The translations under genes and the position numbers were made by a program. Below the pieces are notes generated by a model. The model had not been told where the DNA came from. It saw nothing but the letters and a program-made list of their open reading frames with translations, and made no database searches. Positions 44,201 to 51,473 of a stretch of 64,000 bases of DNA are shown piece by piece (within the stretch, counting starts at the first letter, position 1; each line of letters opens with the position of its first letter). The DNA is from an uncultured Clostridia bacterium (GTDB lineage Bacteria; Bacillota; Clostridia; Christensenellales; UBA1242), in NCBI GenBank assembly GCA_934757845.1, contig CAKVLQ010000006.1:23939-87938 (forward strand), in the 5' to 3' direction.

Positions 44201-45177
44201 TTCAAAGTGGAATTTCTATTGCACTTCCAACAAAAACAGGGTATAGTTGGTATGAAAAAGGAACTACAACGGCTTTAACTGAATTAAAAACCGCTCAAAG
44301 TGGAAAGACCTTGGAATTTTGCGTAACCAAACAAAACACAAGTGAACCTACTGTTCAAAATTTAACATTTGAAAAAGATTGGAAAACTCAAATAGTTGAA
44401 AAAGGTCTTGGATTTACGGATATAAGTGCAATTAAAAGCATAAGATTTGATACATTAAAAACAATTCCAACGGGATACACTCAAAAGGCAACTTTAACAA
44501 GCGGAATAAAAATTTATGGCAATGGAACTGCTGGATATATTTCATTTGTGGCAGACAAAATTAGCGCACCACAAAGCAGTCAAGAATTATTTAAAAATTG
44601 CACTGCTATGACCGAAATTATTTTCAACAACTTTGACACTTCAACAACTACGGATATAAGTGGAATGTTTCACACTTGCTCGGCACTTGTAAGTGTTGAC
44701 TTATCAAGTTTTGATGTTAGCCACATAAATGGTGGTGGACTTATGGGATCATTATTTGCAAACTGTGGAAATCTTGAAAGTGTTAACATAACAGGCTGGA
44801 ATGTTTCCAACACAAAATGGTTTCCAAGTATGTTCTATGGTTGTTCAAAACTAAAAAGCATTGATTTGTCAAGTTTTGATAATTCTATTGTAATAAATGT
44901 TTCATCTATGTTTAATGGTTGCAGTTCACTAACCAGTCTTGACCTTTCAAAATTTGATTTAACGAATGTTACAACGCAATCTTCTGCGGACTATATGGTT
45001 AATGGTTGCACAAGTCTAATGGAACTTAAAGCACCAAAGAATATCCAAAGTGGAATTTCAATTACACTTCCAACAAAAACTGGATACGCTTGGTATGAAA
45101 AAGGCTCAACCACTGCTATAACTGCACTTACAAGTGCACAAAGCGGAAAAACATTAGAGTTTTGCCTTATTAAATAA
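41269..45177 (+). CDS. BspA-type leucine-rich-repeat surface protein
   Basis: Secreted or surface protein of 1302 residues; ATG 41269 has AAGGAG 8 nt upstream. Layout: basic start and membrane span; SipW-type FAWYSDTKSADMNITVASG near residues 30-50; a beta domain to about 200; an InlB B-repeat-like unit around 205-265 (ending VEYTFSGWSPALSAISANTTF); then three similar modules. Each module opens with a Trp segment such as TTWRGEINSALGLTEI, continues with 'IRFD...YTQ...SGIKIY' and carries BspA/DUF285 repeats of the form LDLSNFNTSNVTTMSNMFGGC. Modules end with LPTKTGYSWYEKG-like links. There is no sortase motif or C-terminal anchor, so retention must be by another route. Probably an adhesin. Confidence 0.88.
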   Translation: MTKNQKRNRIIGLISMIIMLVACFSLLISFAWYSDTKSADMNITVASGEGTANITASLLPQDLIAGNYFEKEISVNFKTTKNINFRTAASVITQATNSKGEQISRNDVVTLVGVNSTIKGADNMFYYSTTNSTTLTNVASGTVKLKFGFVVTDKIGDEQLRNSDGTLLTTLKTIITYVVDYAETDALSTWGSSLSGKTSYLAEFKSGDDILKIEYVEAGKTPTAPTNVTKPATSTVEYTFSGWSPALSAISANTTFTASFTEASTVAEFKTTWRGEINSALGLTEITTASDITGIRFDYPNTVPSEYQYNGKKLASGIKIYQSASKPTDIAFVLGKIKAPASCSQMFRLTTDGTNAVALTNLTTLIFKNFDTSNTNGFYMFLYSYGSGVTSALTKLDMSCFNTSKVTSMAYMFTYCTKLTELDVSNFDTLNVTSFTSMFHALKSLTKLNVSNFNTEKATSFNGMFRESTNLKSLDLSNFKSSLGVDMTNMFYNCTNLESVKFRNAISAKNMASMFKSCKNLKSVDFTGINTSSCTDMSSMFLDCEKLTSLDLSNFNTSNVTTMSNMFGGCKELTSIKITPSTFLVSKVTSFNHMFFNCYKLQSLDLSGFVTTAATDMGGMFQNCYELSNVNLSGFNTSKVTGMQYMFWNNNKNLTKLDLSTFNLGAITSDIDNMIGLCTSLVEIKLPATMNDTYKITLPTPGASRKWYDNGAEQINSGIALGTDFNGHTLKTSQDALTFSVNWRDEFAGLAISECATPSVITSIRFDSPSTLDTNSYTDTTKSFASGIRVWQGKTTKTDLAFVAEKIMAPEDCYRMFRSNLTHDGTSETSLGLGKLKTIIFNNFDTTNTINMGDMFMLCSAIENLDISSFNTSKVENIAYLFYGCSTIKYPNMTGLDLSKVKEAQNAFIYCPSLRSVDITTLTSSTLSNVKGMFMNCGNLTSLDLSNLNLTSVTAQANVAHMLTSCTSLLELKAPKNIQSGISIALPTKTGYSWYEKGTTTALTELKTAQSGKTLEFCVTKQNTSEPTVQNLTFEKDWKTQIVEKGLGFTDISAIKSIRFDTLKTIPTGYTQKATLTSGIKIYGNGTAGYISFVADKISAPQSSQELFKNCTAMTEIIFNNFDTSTTTDISGMFHTCSALVSVDLSSFDVSHINGGGLMGSLFANCGNLESVNITGWNVSNTKWFPSMFYGCSKLKSIDLSSFDNSIVINVSSMFNGCSSLTSLDLSKFDLTNVTTQSSADYMVNGCTSLMELKAPKNIQSGISITLPTKTGYAWYEKGSTTAITALTSAQSGKTLEFCLIK
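44181..44322 (+). repeat. Intragenic repeat, copy 1
   Basis: This 142-nt segment, encoding the linker after the second LRR module, recurs at 45024-45165 with mostly silent or conservative differences. It points to a fairly recent module duplication. Confidence 0.8.
45024..45165 (+). repeat. Intragenic repeat, copy 2
   Basis: Matches 44181-44322; both encode APKNIQSGISI followed by the TKTGY...WYEKG linker and SGKTLEFC. Confidence 0.8.
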
Positions 45178-45193
45178 AAAGTTTTAAAACAAA

Positions 45194-45224
45194 AAATCTC
45201 AACAAAATGTTGAGATTTTTTTTG
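45194..45224 (+). terminator. Terminator of the surface-protein gene
   Basis: aaatctcaaca and tgttgagattt form a perfect 11-bp stem around AAA, then a T run. Confidence 0.9.
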
Positions 45225-45253
45225 CTTTTAAGGCTTGATATTATGTAAGCAAC

Positions 45254-45359
45254 TATTCCCGTTTTGAAATATATATTCCCGTTTTGAAAATTAATAACCA
45301 ATTAAATTTTATATGAGTGTTTGAAATTATATAACCCCGTGAAATATATAACCCCGTGA
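45254..45359. repeat. Two pairs of short tandem repeats
   Basis: The 16-mer tattcccgttttgaaa occurs at 45254-45269 and 45274-45289 (20-nt period). The 13-mer tataaccccgtga occurs at 45330-45342 and 45347-45359 (17-nt period). The second pair leads into the left arm of the inverted repeat at 45352. aaaacggg at 45372-45379 is the reverse complement of the core of the first pair. Confidence 0.75.
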
Positions 45360-45436
45360 TGCCCATTTGTTAAAACGGGTTTGCGACAGCAAATTTGATT
45401 TGCGAGCGGGGGCGAGCGAAGCAAGGCATCACGGGG
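45352..45436. repeat. Inverted-repeat element A
   Basis: ccccgtgatgcc (45352-45363) and ggcatcacgggg (45425-45436) are exact inverse copies enclosing 61 nt that fold further (gcaaat/atttgc at 45389-45403) and hold a direct repeat gcgagcg. The interior is far richer in G+C than the surroundings. It shares TGCCCAT near its left arm and GGGGGATA at its right end with element B at 47406. Confidence 0.7.
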
Positions 45437-45451
45437 GATAACGACAATAAA

Positions 45452-45584
45452 AAAACGCAGTGGAAAAACCTGCGTTTTAAGATGAATTACCGAAAAAATA
45501 TTAATAAAACATTTGAAAAAATTTTAAAAACATAAAAAAGATTAAATAAGAAAAACAGTAATTCATCGTAGAGTTATTCTCTAC
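45452..45584. other. Cluster of three adjacent hairpins (candidate structured RNA or element)
   Basis: Hairpin 1: aaaacgcag/ctgcgtttt (45452-45478). Hairpin 2: gatgaattac/gtaattcatc (45481-45490 with 45558-45567). Hairpin 3: gtagag/ctctac around ttatt (45568-45584). All stems are perfect and abut one another. No ORF overlaps. Direction and function are unknown. Confidence 0.5.
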
Positions 45585-45809
45585 ATGATAATAATATCAC
45601 AAAATAACAAAAAAATCAATAGATTTTCTAAAAAAAATTCAAAAATTTTCAAAAAATTTAATATTTTTTTATTATCCAACTTAATTTCGCACAAAAGTAG
45701 TAAAACTGACCAAAATTAATAAAATTGCAGTAAAAACATATATTATATGATATATATATTTATTAATTATATAATTAAAAAAAATAACAAAAATAAAAGT
45801 TAAAAAAAA
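45585..45809. other. AT-rich intergenic stretch, nothing recognised
   Basis: No ORF, RNA gene or clear promoter; only simple A/T runs. Confidence 0.6.
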
Positions 45810-45825
45810 CGGGCAAAAAAGCCCG
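45810..45825 (-). terminator. Terminator of the RluD-type gene
   Basis: On the - strand cgggc and gcccg pair around a T-rich loop and are followed by a run of T. Confidence 0.85.
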
Positions 45826-45839
45826 AGAATTTTTATTTA

Positions 45840-46523
45840 TTAGACAATATGTTTTTGAACGCTAAAATAGCACCAAGGAGCATCGTTAAGCGGTGGTTCA
45901 GCAACAAATGTCATAAGTTTTTTTGTGGTTGGGTGAGTGAATTTAAGTTTGTAAGCAAACAATGCAAGATTAACATCTTTAACGCCTTTCCCATACTTAA
46001 AATCGGCAAAAACAGGGGTTTTGTTGGCACTCATTTGAACTCTAATTTGGTGGCTTCTTCCAGTTTCCAAATCAATTTCAACTAAACTATATTTTTCGTT
46101 ATATTCCAAAACTTTAAAATTTAGTGTGGCAAGTTTGCTTCCTTCTTCACTTTGGGTTGCCAAACGAACAGTGTTTGTTTTTTCGTCTTTTTTCAAATAG
46201 TTTTCAAGCCGTCCAGATTTTTGTTTTGGAACTCCGCTTAAAACTGCAATATATTTCTTTTCAAAGTTGTGATTTTGAATATCCTCACAAAGCCTACTTG
46301 CAGCCTTGCTTGTTTTGGCAAAAACCATTATTCCACCAGTGGGGCGGTCTAGCCTGTGAACAAGACCAACATAAACATTGCCCGGTTTGTTATATTTTTG
46401 TTTAATATAATCTTTAACCATATCAAGCAAACTTTCATCATTGCTTGAATCTTTTTGAGTTGGAACATTGAAAGGTTTTTTGACAACAATAATATGATTG
46501 TCTTCGTAAATAATTTCTAACAT
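45840..46523 (-). CDS. RluD/RluC-type 23S rRNA pseudouridine synthase
   Basis: 227 residues. ATG 46523 is preferred because AAAGG lies just before it; the longer frame overlaps the neighbour with no support. The catalytic motif is VHRLDRPTGGIMVFAKT near residue 62, with the essential Asp in HRLD. GRSHQIRVQM and the ending KKLMTFVAEPP are family-typical. No S4 domain is present, unlike RluD itself, so it resembles the short RluA-family enzymes (YhcT/YjbO-like). It probably modifies 23S rRNA or tRNA. It follows the HEPN-CBS gene by 28 nt on the same strand and ends at its own terminator. Confidence 0.9.
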   Translation of the reverse strand: MLEIIYEDNHIIVVKKPFNVPTQKDSSNDESLLDMVKDYIKQKYNKPGNVYVGLVHRLDRPTGGIMVFAKTSKAASRLCEDIQNHNFEKKYIAVLSGVPKQKSGRLENYLKKDEKTNTVRLATQSEEGSKLATLNFKVLEYNEKYSLVEIDLETGRSHQIRVQMSANKTPVFADFKYGKGVKDVNLALFAYKLKFTHPTTKKLMTFVAEPPLNDAPWCYFSVQKHIV

Positions 46524-46551
46524 ATATTTTCCTTTAAGTAATTTTTTTGAT

Positions 46552-47265
46552 TTAATAATTATCCAAAATTTTGTTAATATCCAAAATATCGCCAACGGAT
46601 ACTATTCCCACTGGCATTTCAAGATAATTTCCATTTGGAGTGATTAGAATAACGAGCAACTTTCGATTTTCATAAAACATATTTAATGCTTCGTTGATAG
46701 TTAAACTTTTTGGTGCTATTGCATAAAAATTTTGGTCATTTGAAATAACATCTTCAATTTTTGTGTTGTGAATAAACTCGCAAACATTTTGATGATTGTT
46801 GATAACATTTCCAAGAGTATTCAAAATTTTTTGTCCGTTTGCAACACCCAAAATTTCGCCATTTTTGTATACTGGCAAGTTGCTATATCCACTTTTTGCA
46901 ATTAAACTGATAGTTTCACAAACACTAACTGTGTTTTCAACGCACAAAACATCTTTTCGGCAAACTGTGTCATAAACTCGTGGTGGGGTGCAAATAAGTT
47001 TTGTGATGTGTTCAAGTTTTTCAACAACTTCTTTTTTGGGAACAGCAATAATTTCATCACTATTTTGTGTTGAATGAACTATTGCGTTTCGTAGCCTTGA
47101 ATAGTCAACAAGTTCATCTTCAAACTTTCGGATAACGCTGTTTAATGGAACGGCCCTTCTTATGCAATCTGAAAATGGCATTCCGCGTTTAAAGTTATAC
47201 AGATTTTTTATTGTATAATCAAGTTGATTATAGGCTTTTATAAATCTTTCTGCGTAATTTTCCAT
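46552..47265 (-). CDS. HEPN-like domain fused to a CBS pair
   Basis: 237 residues. Residues 1-90 are helical and contain YSRLRNAIVHSTQ, which fits the HEPN motif R-(N)-x3-H found in RNases and substrate-binding domains. Residues 100-237 form a CBS domain pair (VSVCETISLIAKSGYSNLPVYKNGEILGVANG, then LTINEALNMFYENRKLLVILITPNGNYLEMPVGIVSVGDILD), which normally binds adenine nucleotides or (p)ppGpp. The ATG follows AGGAG. The combination suggests a nucleotide-controlled RNA-binding or RNase protein. It shares a transcript with the pseudouridine synthase. The HEPN call rests on one motif and helix content. Confidence 0.75.
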   Translation of the reverse strand: MENYAERFIKAYNQLDYTIKNLYNFKRGMPFSDCIRRAVPLNSVIRKFEDELVDYSRLRNAIVHSTQNSDEIIAVPKKEVVEKLEHITKLICTPPRVYDTVCRKDVLCVENTVSVCETISLIAKSGYSNLPVYKNGEILGVANGQKILNTLGNVINNHQNVCEFIHNTKIEDVISNDQNFYAIAPKSLTINEALNMFYENRKLLVILITPNGNYLEMPVGIVSVGDILDINKILDNY

Positions 47266-47405
47266 AAAATCTCCTAATTTTATTTTATCACAATTATATA
47301 TAAAATAAAAATAAAAAATGTCATTTTAAAAATCTTTAACTTTAAATTAAATCTTGCTTATTGATTTTTTAATTAGAAATTATTAGTTTTTGCTTTGTTT
47401 GGGTG

Positions 47406-47495
47406 CCCATGTGTTATTAAAACAAATGTTTTTAAGAAAAATTTTTCAAATTTTTCTTACAATTTTAGCGGGGCTAAAATTGAATAACACATGGG
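47406..47495. repeat. Inverted-repeat element B (three-way-junction fold)
   Basis: cccatgtgttatt (47406-47418) and aataacacatggg (47483-47495) are perfect inverse copies. Inside are two further perfect hairpins: a 12-bp stem with a 3-nt loop (47433-47459) and a 9-bp stem aattttagc/gctaaaatt around GGG (47461-47481). No coding capacity. The 140 bases between this element and the CBS gene start hold nothing else I recognise. Confidence 0.75.
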
Positions 47496-47534
47496 GGATA
47501 TAAAACAACGAAAAATTTGTTTTAGCATAAAAAA

Positions 47535-47800
47535 ATCACGCAAGCGAGATTGTAACCTTATCCCATATAATTTTGTGGTAGACAACTCCTACAAAGCCAC
47601 CTTATGGCACATAGTTAGGTTTGCTTAATGCTGCTTCCGTCAAGACCTGACATGGTTCGCAATTAACTATTGCATAAGACTTTATACTCAACATCTCTTG
47701 CCACAAAAAATATATAAAATAAAAATTCCGACTTCGCCGTTCGGCCCTGCTATAGCGGTTTGCAGGTTCAGGGCACCGCTAACTCCCCACCCAGCGTGAT
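47535..47800 (-). ncRNA. scr: Signal recognition particle RNA, large (Bacillus) type
   Basis: The 266-nt RNA scaffolds Ffh for co-translational membrane targeting. The - strand shows the conserved domain-IV motif CATGTCAGGTC ... GACGGAAGCAGCA (about 47630-47664). It also shows the Alu-domain hallmark GGGGAG...TAGCGGTGCCCTG...GCAGGGCCGAA near the 5' end, as in Bacillus scRNA. The ends pair as atcacgc/gcgtgat, and the 3' end runs into a T run. The length is close to the 271 nt of Bacillus. The promoter lies just upstream. Confidence 0.95.
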
Positions 47801-47805
47801 AATAA

Positions 47806-47834
47806 AATATAACACAAAAAACATGGTTTGTAAA
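47806..47834 (-). promoter_or_regulatory. SRP RNA promoter
   Basis: On the - strand TTTACA, 17 nt, TATATT with extended TG, ending 5 nt before the 5' end of the RNA. Confidence 0.8.
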
Positions 47835-47880
47835 GTTTTTTTCAAATTAAATTATTGTTTTATTAAAAAATAACAAAAAT

Positions 47881-47909
47881 TTGTAAATATTTTTTTATTG
47901 TGATATAAT
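47881..47909 (+). promoter_or_regulatory. Promoter of the division/cell-wall cluster (leaderless)
   Basis: TTGTAA (47881-47886), 17 nt, TGATATAAT. The rsmH ATG begins 6 nt after the -10 box. Confidence 0.85.
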
Positions 47910-47915
47910 TTATTT

Positions 47916-48851
47916 ATGGAATTTAAACATATCCCAATTTTAAAAAACGAAATTATTGAACTTTTGAACATTAATGATAGTGGCGTTTATGTTGATTGCA
48001 CTGTTGGTGGGGCAGGACATAGCAGTGCTATTTGCCAAAAACTTTCAAAAAATGGAACTTTAATTTGCTTTGACAAAGACGAAGAAGCATTAGAAATAAG
48101 TAAACAACGGCTTGAAAAATTTGACTGCAAAAAAATTTTTGTTCACAGTGATTTTCATAATTATAAAAAAGTTTTGTTTGAATTTGGCATTTCAAAAGTT
48201 GATGGGGTTTTGATTGACCTTGGCGTGTCAAGTTATCAACTTGATTGTGCCGAAAGGGGATTTTCATATATGCAAAACGCAAAACTTGATATGAGAATGG
48301 ATAGCAGTGCAAAACTTTCGGCTTATGATGTTGTAAATGCATATTCTTGCCAAAATTTAACAAAAGTTTTGTTTGATTATGGTGAAGAACCCTTTACAAA
48401 AAATATTGTTCGTAATATAATTAAACAAAGAGAAATAAAACCAATAGAAACAACCAGCGAACTTGTTGAAATTATAAATTCAAGTGTTCCAGCAAAAGTT
48501 AGAATTGACAAATCAAGCCTAAAACGAGTTTTTCAAGCAATAAGAATTGAAGTTAATGGCGAACTTTTGGGGCTTAAAGAAACTTTGATGGATATAATTA
48601 ATTCGCTAAATAAAAATGGTAGGTTTGCAGTGTTAACCTTTCATAGCCTTGAAGACCGAATTGTTAAAACTGTTTTTAAAACCGAGAGCATGGGTTGTTT
48701 GTGTGATAAAAAACTTCCTATTTGTGTTTGCGGGCACAAGCAAAGCATAAAACTTATCACAAAAAAACCTATTGTTGCAGGCGAAGACGAAATAAAACAA
48801 AATTCCCGAAGCAAAAGTGCAAAATTAAGAGTGATTGAAAAATTGTTCTAA
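47916..48851 (+). CDS. rsmH: 16S rRNA (cytosine-1402-N4)-methyltransferase RsmH
   Basis: 311 residues, the normal length. The opening HIPILKNEIIELLN, the SAM loop VDCTVGGAGHS near residue 27, the family signature VDGVLIDLGVSSYQLD near 98 and FTFHSLEDRIVK-like VLTFHSLEDRIVK near 245 identify it. CLCDKKLPICVCG near the end contains the four cysteines usual in Gram-positive RsmH. It is the first gene of the cluster; mraZ, which normally precedes it, is absent. Translation has to start without a ribosome binding site because the promoter abuts the ATG. Confidence 0.96.
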   Translation: MEFKHIPILKNEIIELLNINDSGVYVDCTVGGAGHSSAICQKLSKNGTLICFDKDEEALEISKQRLEKFDCKKIFVHSDFHNYKKVLFEFGISKVDGVLIDLGVSSYQLDCAERGFSYMQNAKLDMRMDSSAKLSAYDVVNAYSCQNLTKVLFDYGEEPFTKNIVRNIIKQREIKPIETTSELVEIINSSVPAKVRIDKSSLKRVFQAIRIEVNGELLGLKETLMDIINSLNKNGRFAVLTFHSLEDRIVKTVFKTESMGCLCDKKLPICVCGHKQSIKLITKKPIVAGEDEIKQNSRSKSAKLRVIEKLF

Positions 48852-48874
48852 AATAAAAATTAAAGGAGTAAAAT

Positions 48875-49546
48875 ATGGAAAGCGACAAAACAACTATTAT
48901 TGATAATGAAACCCAAGATATTAGCGTTAATTCTGAAATTGTTGAAGACAATTCATTTGAAATTAGTGATGAAGCGAAACAGCAAAGTCGCAAGTTTTTC
49001 AAGTTTGGACAAAAACCAAAAAGAGAAAAACGAAAATTTGAAAGTTTTGAAATTGTAAAAACTTTCACTCCAAAAGAAAAAAATAAAACGAGTAGTGATT
49101 TTGATAAAATTTTAGAAATTTCAAATTCGGGTAATGTAGATGAAAGTGTTATAACAACAGCCTCAACCACAAAACAACAAAAAGTTAAAATGAAATTAAG
49201 ACCCCGTGGAAAACTGATTTTGATTGCAATTTCAGCGGTTATAATTTTACTTTCGTCCCTTTGCATTTCTAATGCGGTAAAAATTAATCGTCTTAATAGC
49301 GATATAACCAATGTAAGCCAACAAATTGATATTGAAGACCTTAAAATTGACACAGCAATAAAAAAATTGGGGTCGCTTACTGATGAAGCAAAAAGCGATG
49401 ACACCGCTTTAAGGCTTGAACTTGACAAATGCACTGACTTTAATGAAGTTGAACTTTATGAAAGACAAACTCAAACAAAGCCAAATGCAAAATCAAATTG
49501 GTTTGATAAATTTTGCAACTTTATTTCTAAAATTTTTGGGGGATAA
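48875..49546 (+). CDS. FtsL-like division protein
   Basis: 223 residues, in the usual ftsL position between rsmH and the penicillin-binding protein. The plan is that of FtsL but with a long acidic/basic cytoplasmic part of about 108 residues, one span (LILIAISAVIILLSSLCISNAV) and an external coiled coil (INRLNSDITNVSQQIDIEDLKIDTAIKKLGSL) of about 60 residues. FtsL proteins are too divergent to recognise by motif, so the call rests on position and topology. AAAGGAG precedes the start. The 3' end overlaps the next gene in another frame. Confidence 0.65.
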   Translation: MESDKTTIIDNETQDISVNSEIVEDNSFEISDEAKQQSRKFFKFGQKPKREKRKFESFEIVKTFTPKEKNKTSSDFDKILEISNSGNVDESVITTASTTKQQKVKMKLRPRGKLILIAISAVIILLSSLCISNAVKINRLNSDITNVSQQIDIEDLKIDTAIKKLGSLTDEAKSDDTALRLELDKCTDFNEVELYERQTQTKPNAKSNWFDKFCNFISKIFGG

Positions 49547-51473
49547 AGAAATTACAAAACAATATAATATTTTTTCAATTCAAAAGAGGTTATTAGTTTT
49601 TTTGTTGCTAATAACCTTTATTTTTTCGGCTTTATGCATAAGACTTTTTTATGTTCAGGTTATTAATGCCGAAACCCTTTTAAAAAGGGGAGAATCGCAA
49701 TGGGTTAGAGATTTGCCACTTAATGCAAAAAGGGGCACGATTTTTGATACAAATGGTGTGCCACTTGCCGTGTCTTACACAAGTTATAACATTTATGTTA
49801 GAGCAATAAGTGTTAAAGATGCACATACAGTTACAAAAGCATTATGCGAAGAACTTGATGTTGACTTTGAAAAAACTTACGCAAAAGTAACCAATAGATT
49901 TGTTAGTGAAAGTTTAATTAAAATGCAAGCAACAAGTGAACAAGTGGTTAATTTAAAAGCAAGAAATCTTGAAGGAATTTATTATAGCGAAAATAACAAA
50001 AGATATTATCCCTATGGCAACTTTTTAAGCCAAATTTTGGGATATACAACTATAGATAATATCGGGCAAAGCGGAATTGAACTTTATTATAACAAATTTT
50101 TAACTGGAATTGATGGATATTATAATAAGCAAACAACAATAAAAGGCGAAGAACTTTTAAACACGCTTGATAGTTTTGTTCCGTCAGTTAGCGGAAATAA
50201 TATTTATCTTACTATTGACTATAATATTCAAAAACTGGCAGAAGAAATGTGTGAAAAAATTATGCAAAACGAAAAGCCAAAAAGTTGTCAAATTATTGTT
50301 ATGAATCCAAAAACTGGTGAAATTTTGGCGAACGGCATAAAACCAAGTTTAGACCTTAACGAACTTCCTCGAAATGATATTTCAAAATTAAATGAACAAT
50401 CAAAAAATTTAAGTTTGGTTGATGTTTATGAGCCTGGTTCAACATTTAAGGTTTTAACAACTGCAATGGCACTTGAAGAAGGCTTAACAAATCCAAATGA
50501 TAGATTTTATGACCCTGGTTTTAGAATTGTTGACGGACAAAAAATAAAGTGTTGGCGACTTCATGGACATGGCTCTCAAAACATGACCGAAGGCTTGTGC
50601 AACAGTTGCAATTCGGTTTTTGTAGATTTGGCACTTCGTCTTGGGGAAGATAAACTTTATGAATATTTTGACAAATTTGGCTTTGGCGAGAGTTTGGGAG
50701 TTGATTTTCCTGGCGAGAGTGGTGGAATTGTTATGAATAGAGAAACTGCCCAAAAGGTAGACCTTGCAAGAATGGGGTTTGGGCAGGCAATAGCGGTTAC
50801 TCCAATTCAACTTATTAATGCAATTTGTTGTGTAGTTAATGGTGGAACACTTTTAAAACCTTATTATTGCAGTAAAATAACAAACAGCAATAATATGGTG
50901 ATAAGTGAAAATTCAAAAACCGAAGTTAGCAAAGTTATCTCAACCCAAACAAGCGACACCATTAAAATGATGTTTGAAGAAGTTATTAAAAAAGCAAATG
51001 GTGTTAATGCGTTTATTCCAGGATATAGAGTGGCTGGGAAAACAGGCACAAGTCAAAAATATGAAAATGGAAAAATAAATGGAAAATATGTTTCATCTTT
51101 TGTTGGTGGTTTTCCAGCAGATGACCCAGAATATATATGCCTAGTTGTGGTTGATGAACCATCAAGCGGGGCATATTATGGAAGCATAGTTGCAACGCCT
51201 TATGCAAAAGAAGTTTTTGAAGGCATAATAGAATATAAAAATATTTTGCCTACTGGCGATGTTGAAAATGACCAAAAACTTTGCGAAGAAAATATTACTA
51301 TGCCAAATTTGGTTGGAAAAAGTTTGGCGGAAGCGGTTTCAATTTTGAGCACACTAAATTTGCAATATGAACTTGACGGCGATGGTGGAATTGTTTTGAA
51401 ACAAACTCCAGCACCAAACACAAAAGTAAGAGAGCGGGCAATTATTTTGTTGGAGACTGAACATGAAAGTTGA
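49458..51473 (+). CDS. Class B penicillin-binding protein with PASTA domain (FtsI/SpoVD type)
   Basis: Transpeptidase that cross-links septal or spore peptidoglycan, about 670 residues. Transpeptidase motifs are complete: EPGSTFKVLTTAMAL (catalytic Ser) near residue 327, the SCN triad in LCNSCNSVF near 382 and AGKTGTSQKYENG near 528. One PASTA domain ends the protein (ITMPNLVGKSLAEAVSIL). A single span follows a cytoplasmic N-terminus, then NAKRGTIFDTNGVPLA. The start is uncertain: ATG 49458 lies within the FtsL-like gene and has only a weak GAAG upstream; TTG 49416 and TTG 49536 are alternatives. The stop overlaps murE. Confidence 0.9.
   Translation: MKDKLKQSQMQNQIGLINFATLFLKFLGDKEITKQYNIFSIQKRLLVFLLLITFIFSALCIRLFYVQVINAETLLKRGESQWVRDLPLNAKRGTIFDTNGVPLAVSYTSYNIYVRAISVKDAHTVTKALCEELDVDFEKTYAKVTNRFVSESLIKMQATSEQVVNLKARNLEGIYYSENNKRYYPYGNFLSQILGYTTIDNIGQSGIELYYNKFLTGIDGYYNKQTTIKGEELLNTLDSFVPSVSGNNIYLTIDYNIQKLAEEMCEKIMQNEKPKSCQIIVMNPKTGEILANGIKPSLDLNELPRNDISKLNEQSKNLSLVDVYEPGSTFKVLTTAMALEEGLTNPNDRFYDPGFRIVDGQKIKCWRLHGHGSQNMTEGLCNSCNSVFVDLALRLGEDKLYEYFDKFGFGESLGVDFPGESGGIVMNRETAQKVDLARMGFGQAIAVTPIQLINAICCVVNGGTLLKPYYCSKITNSNNMVISENSKTEVSKVISTQTSDTIKMMFEEVIKKANGVNAFIPGYRVAGKTGTSQKYENGKINGKYVSSFVGGFPADDPEYICLVVVDEPSSGAYYGSIVATPYAKEVFEGIIEYKNILPTGDVENDQKLCEENITMPNLVGKSLAEAVSILSTLNLQYELDGDGGIVLKQTPAPNTKVRERAIILLETEHES

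Noticed and set aside
45254..45359. Possible CRISPR array from the short tandem repeats
   Set aside because: Only two copies each, repeat lengths of 13-16 nt with spacers of 4 nt, and no cas gene in the window.
45452..45600. tRNA or tmRNA in the hairpin cluster
   Set aside because: No T-loop or CCA-type acceptor end and no tag frame; stem spacing does not fit either RNA.
45352..47495. Elements A and B as terminal repeats of a mobile unit carrying the RluD and HEPN-CBS genes
   Set aside because: The elements are each self-complementary, their stems differ, and no transposase or target duplication is visible; kept only as a related element family.
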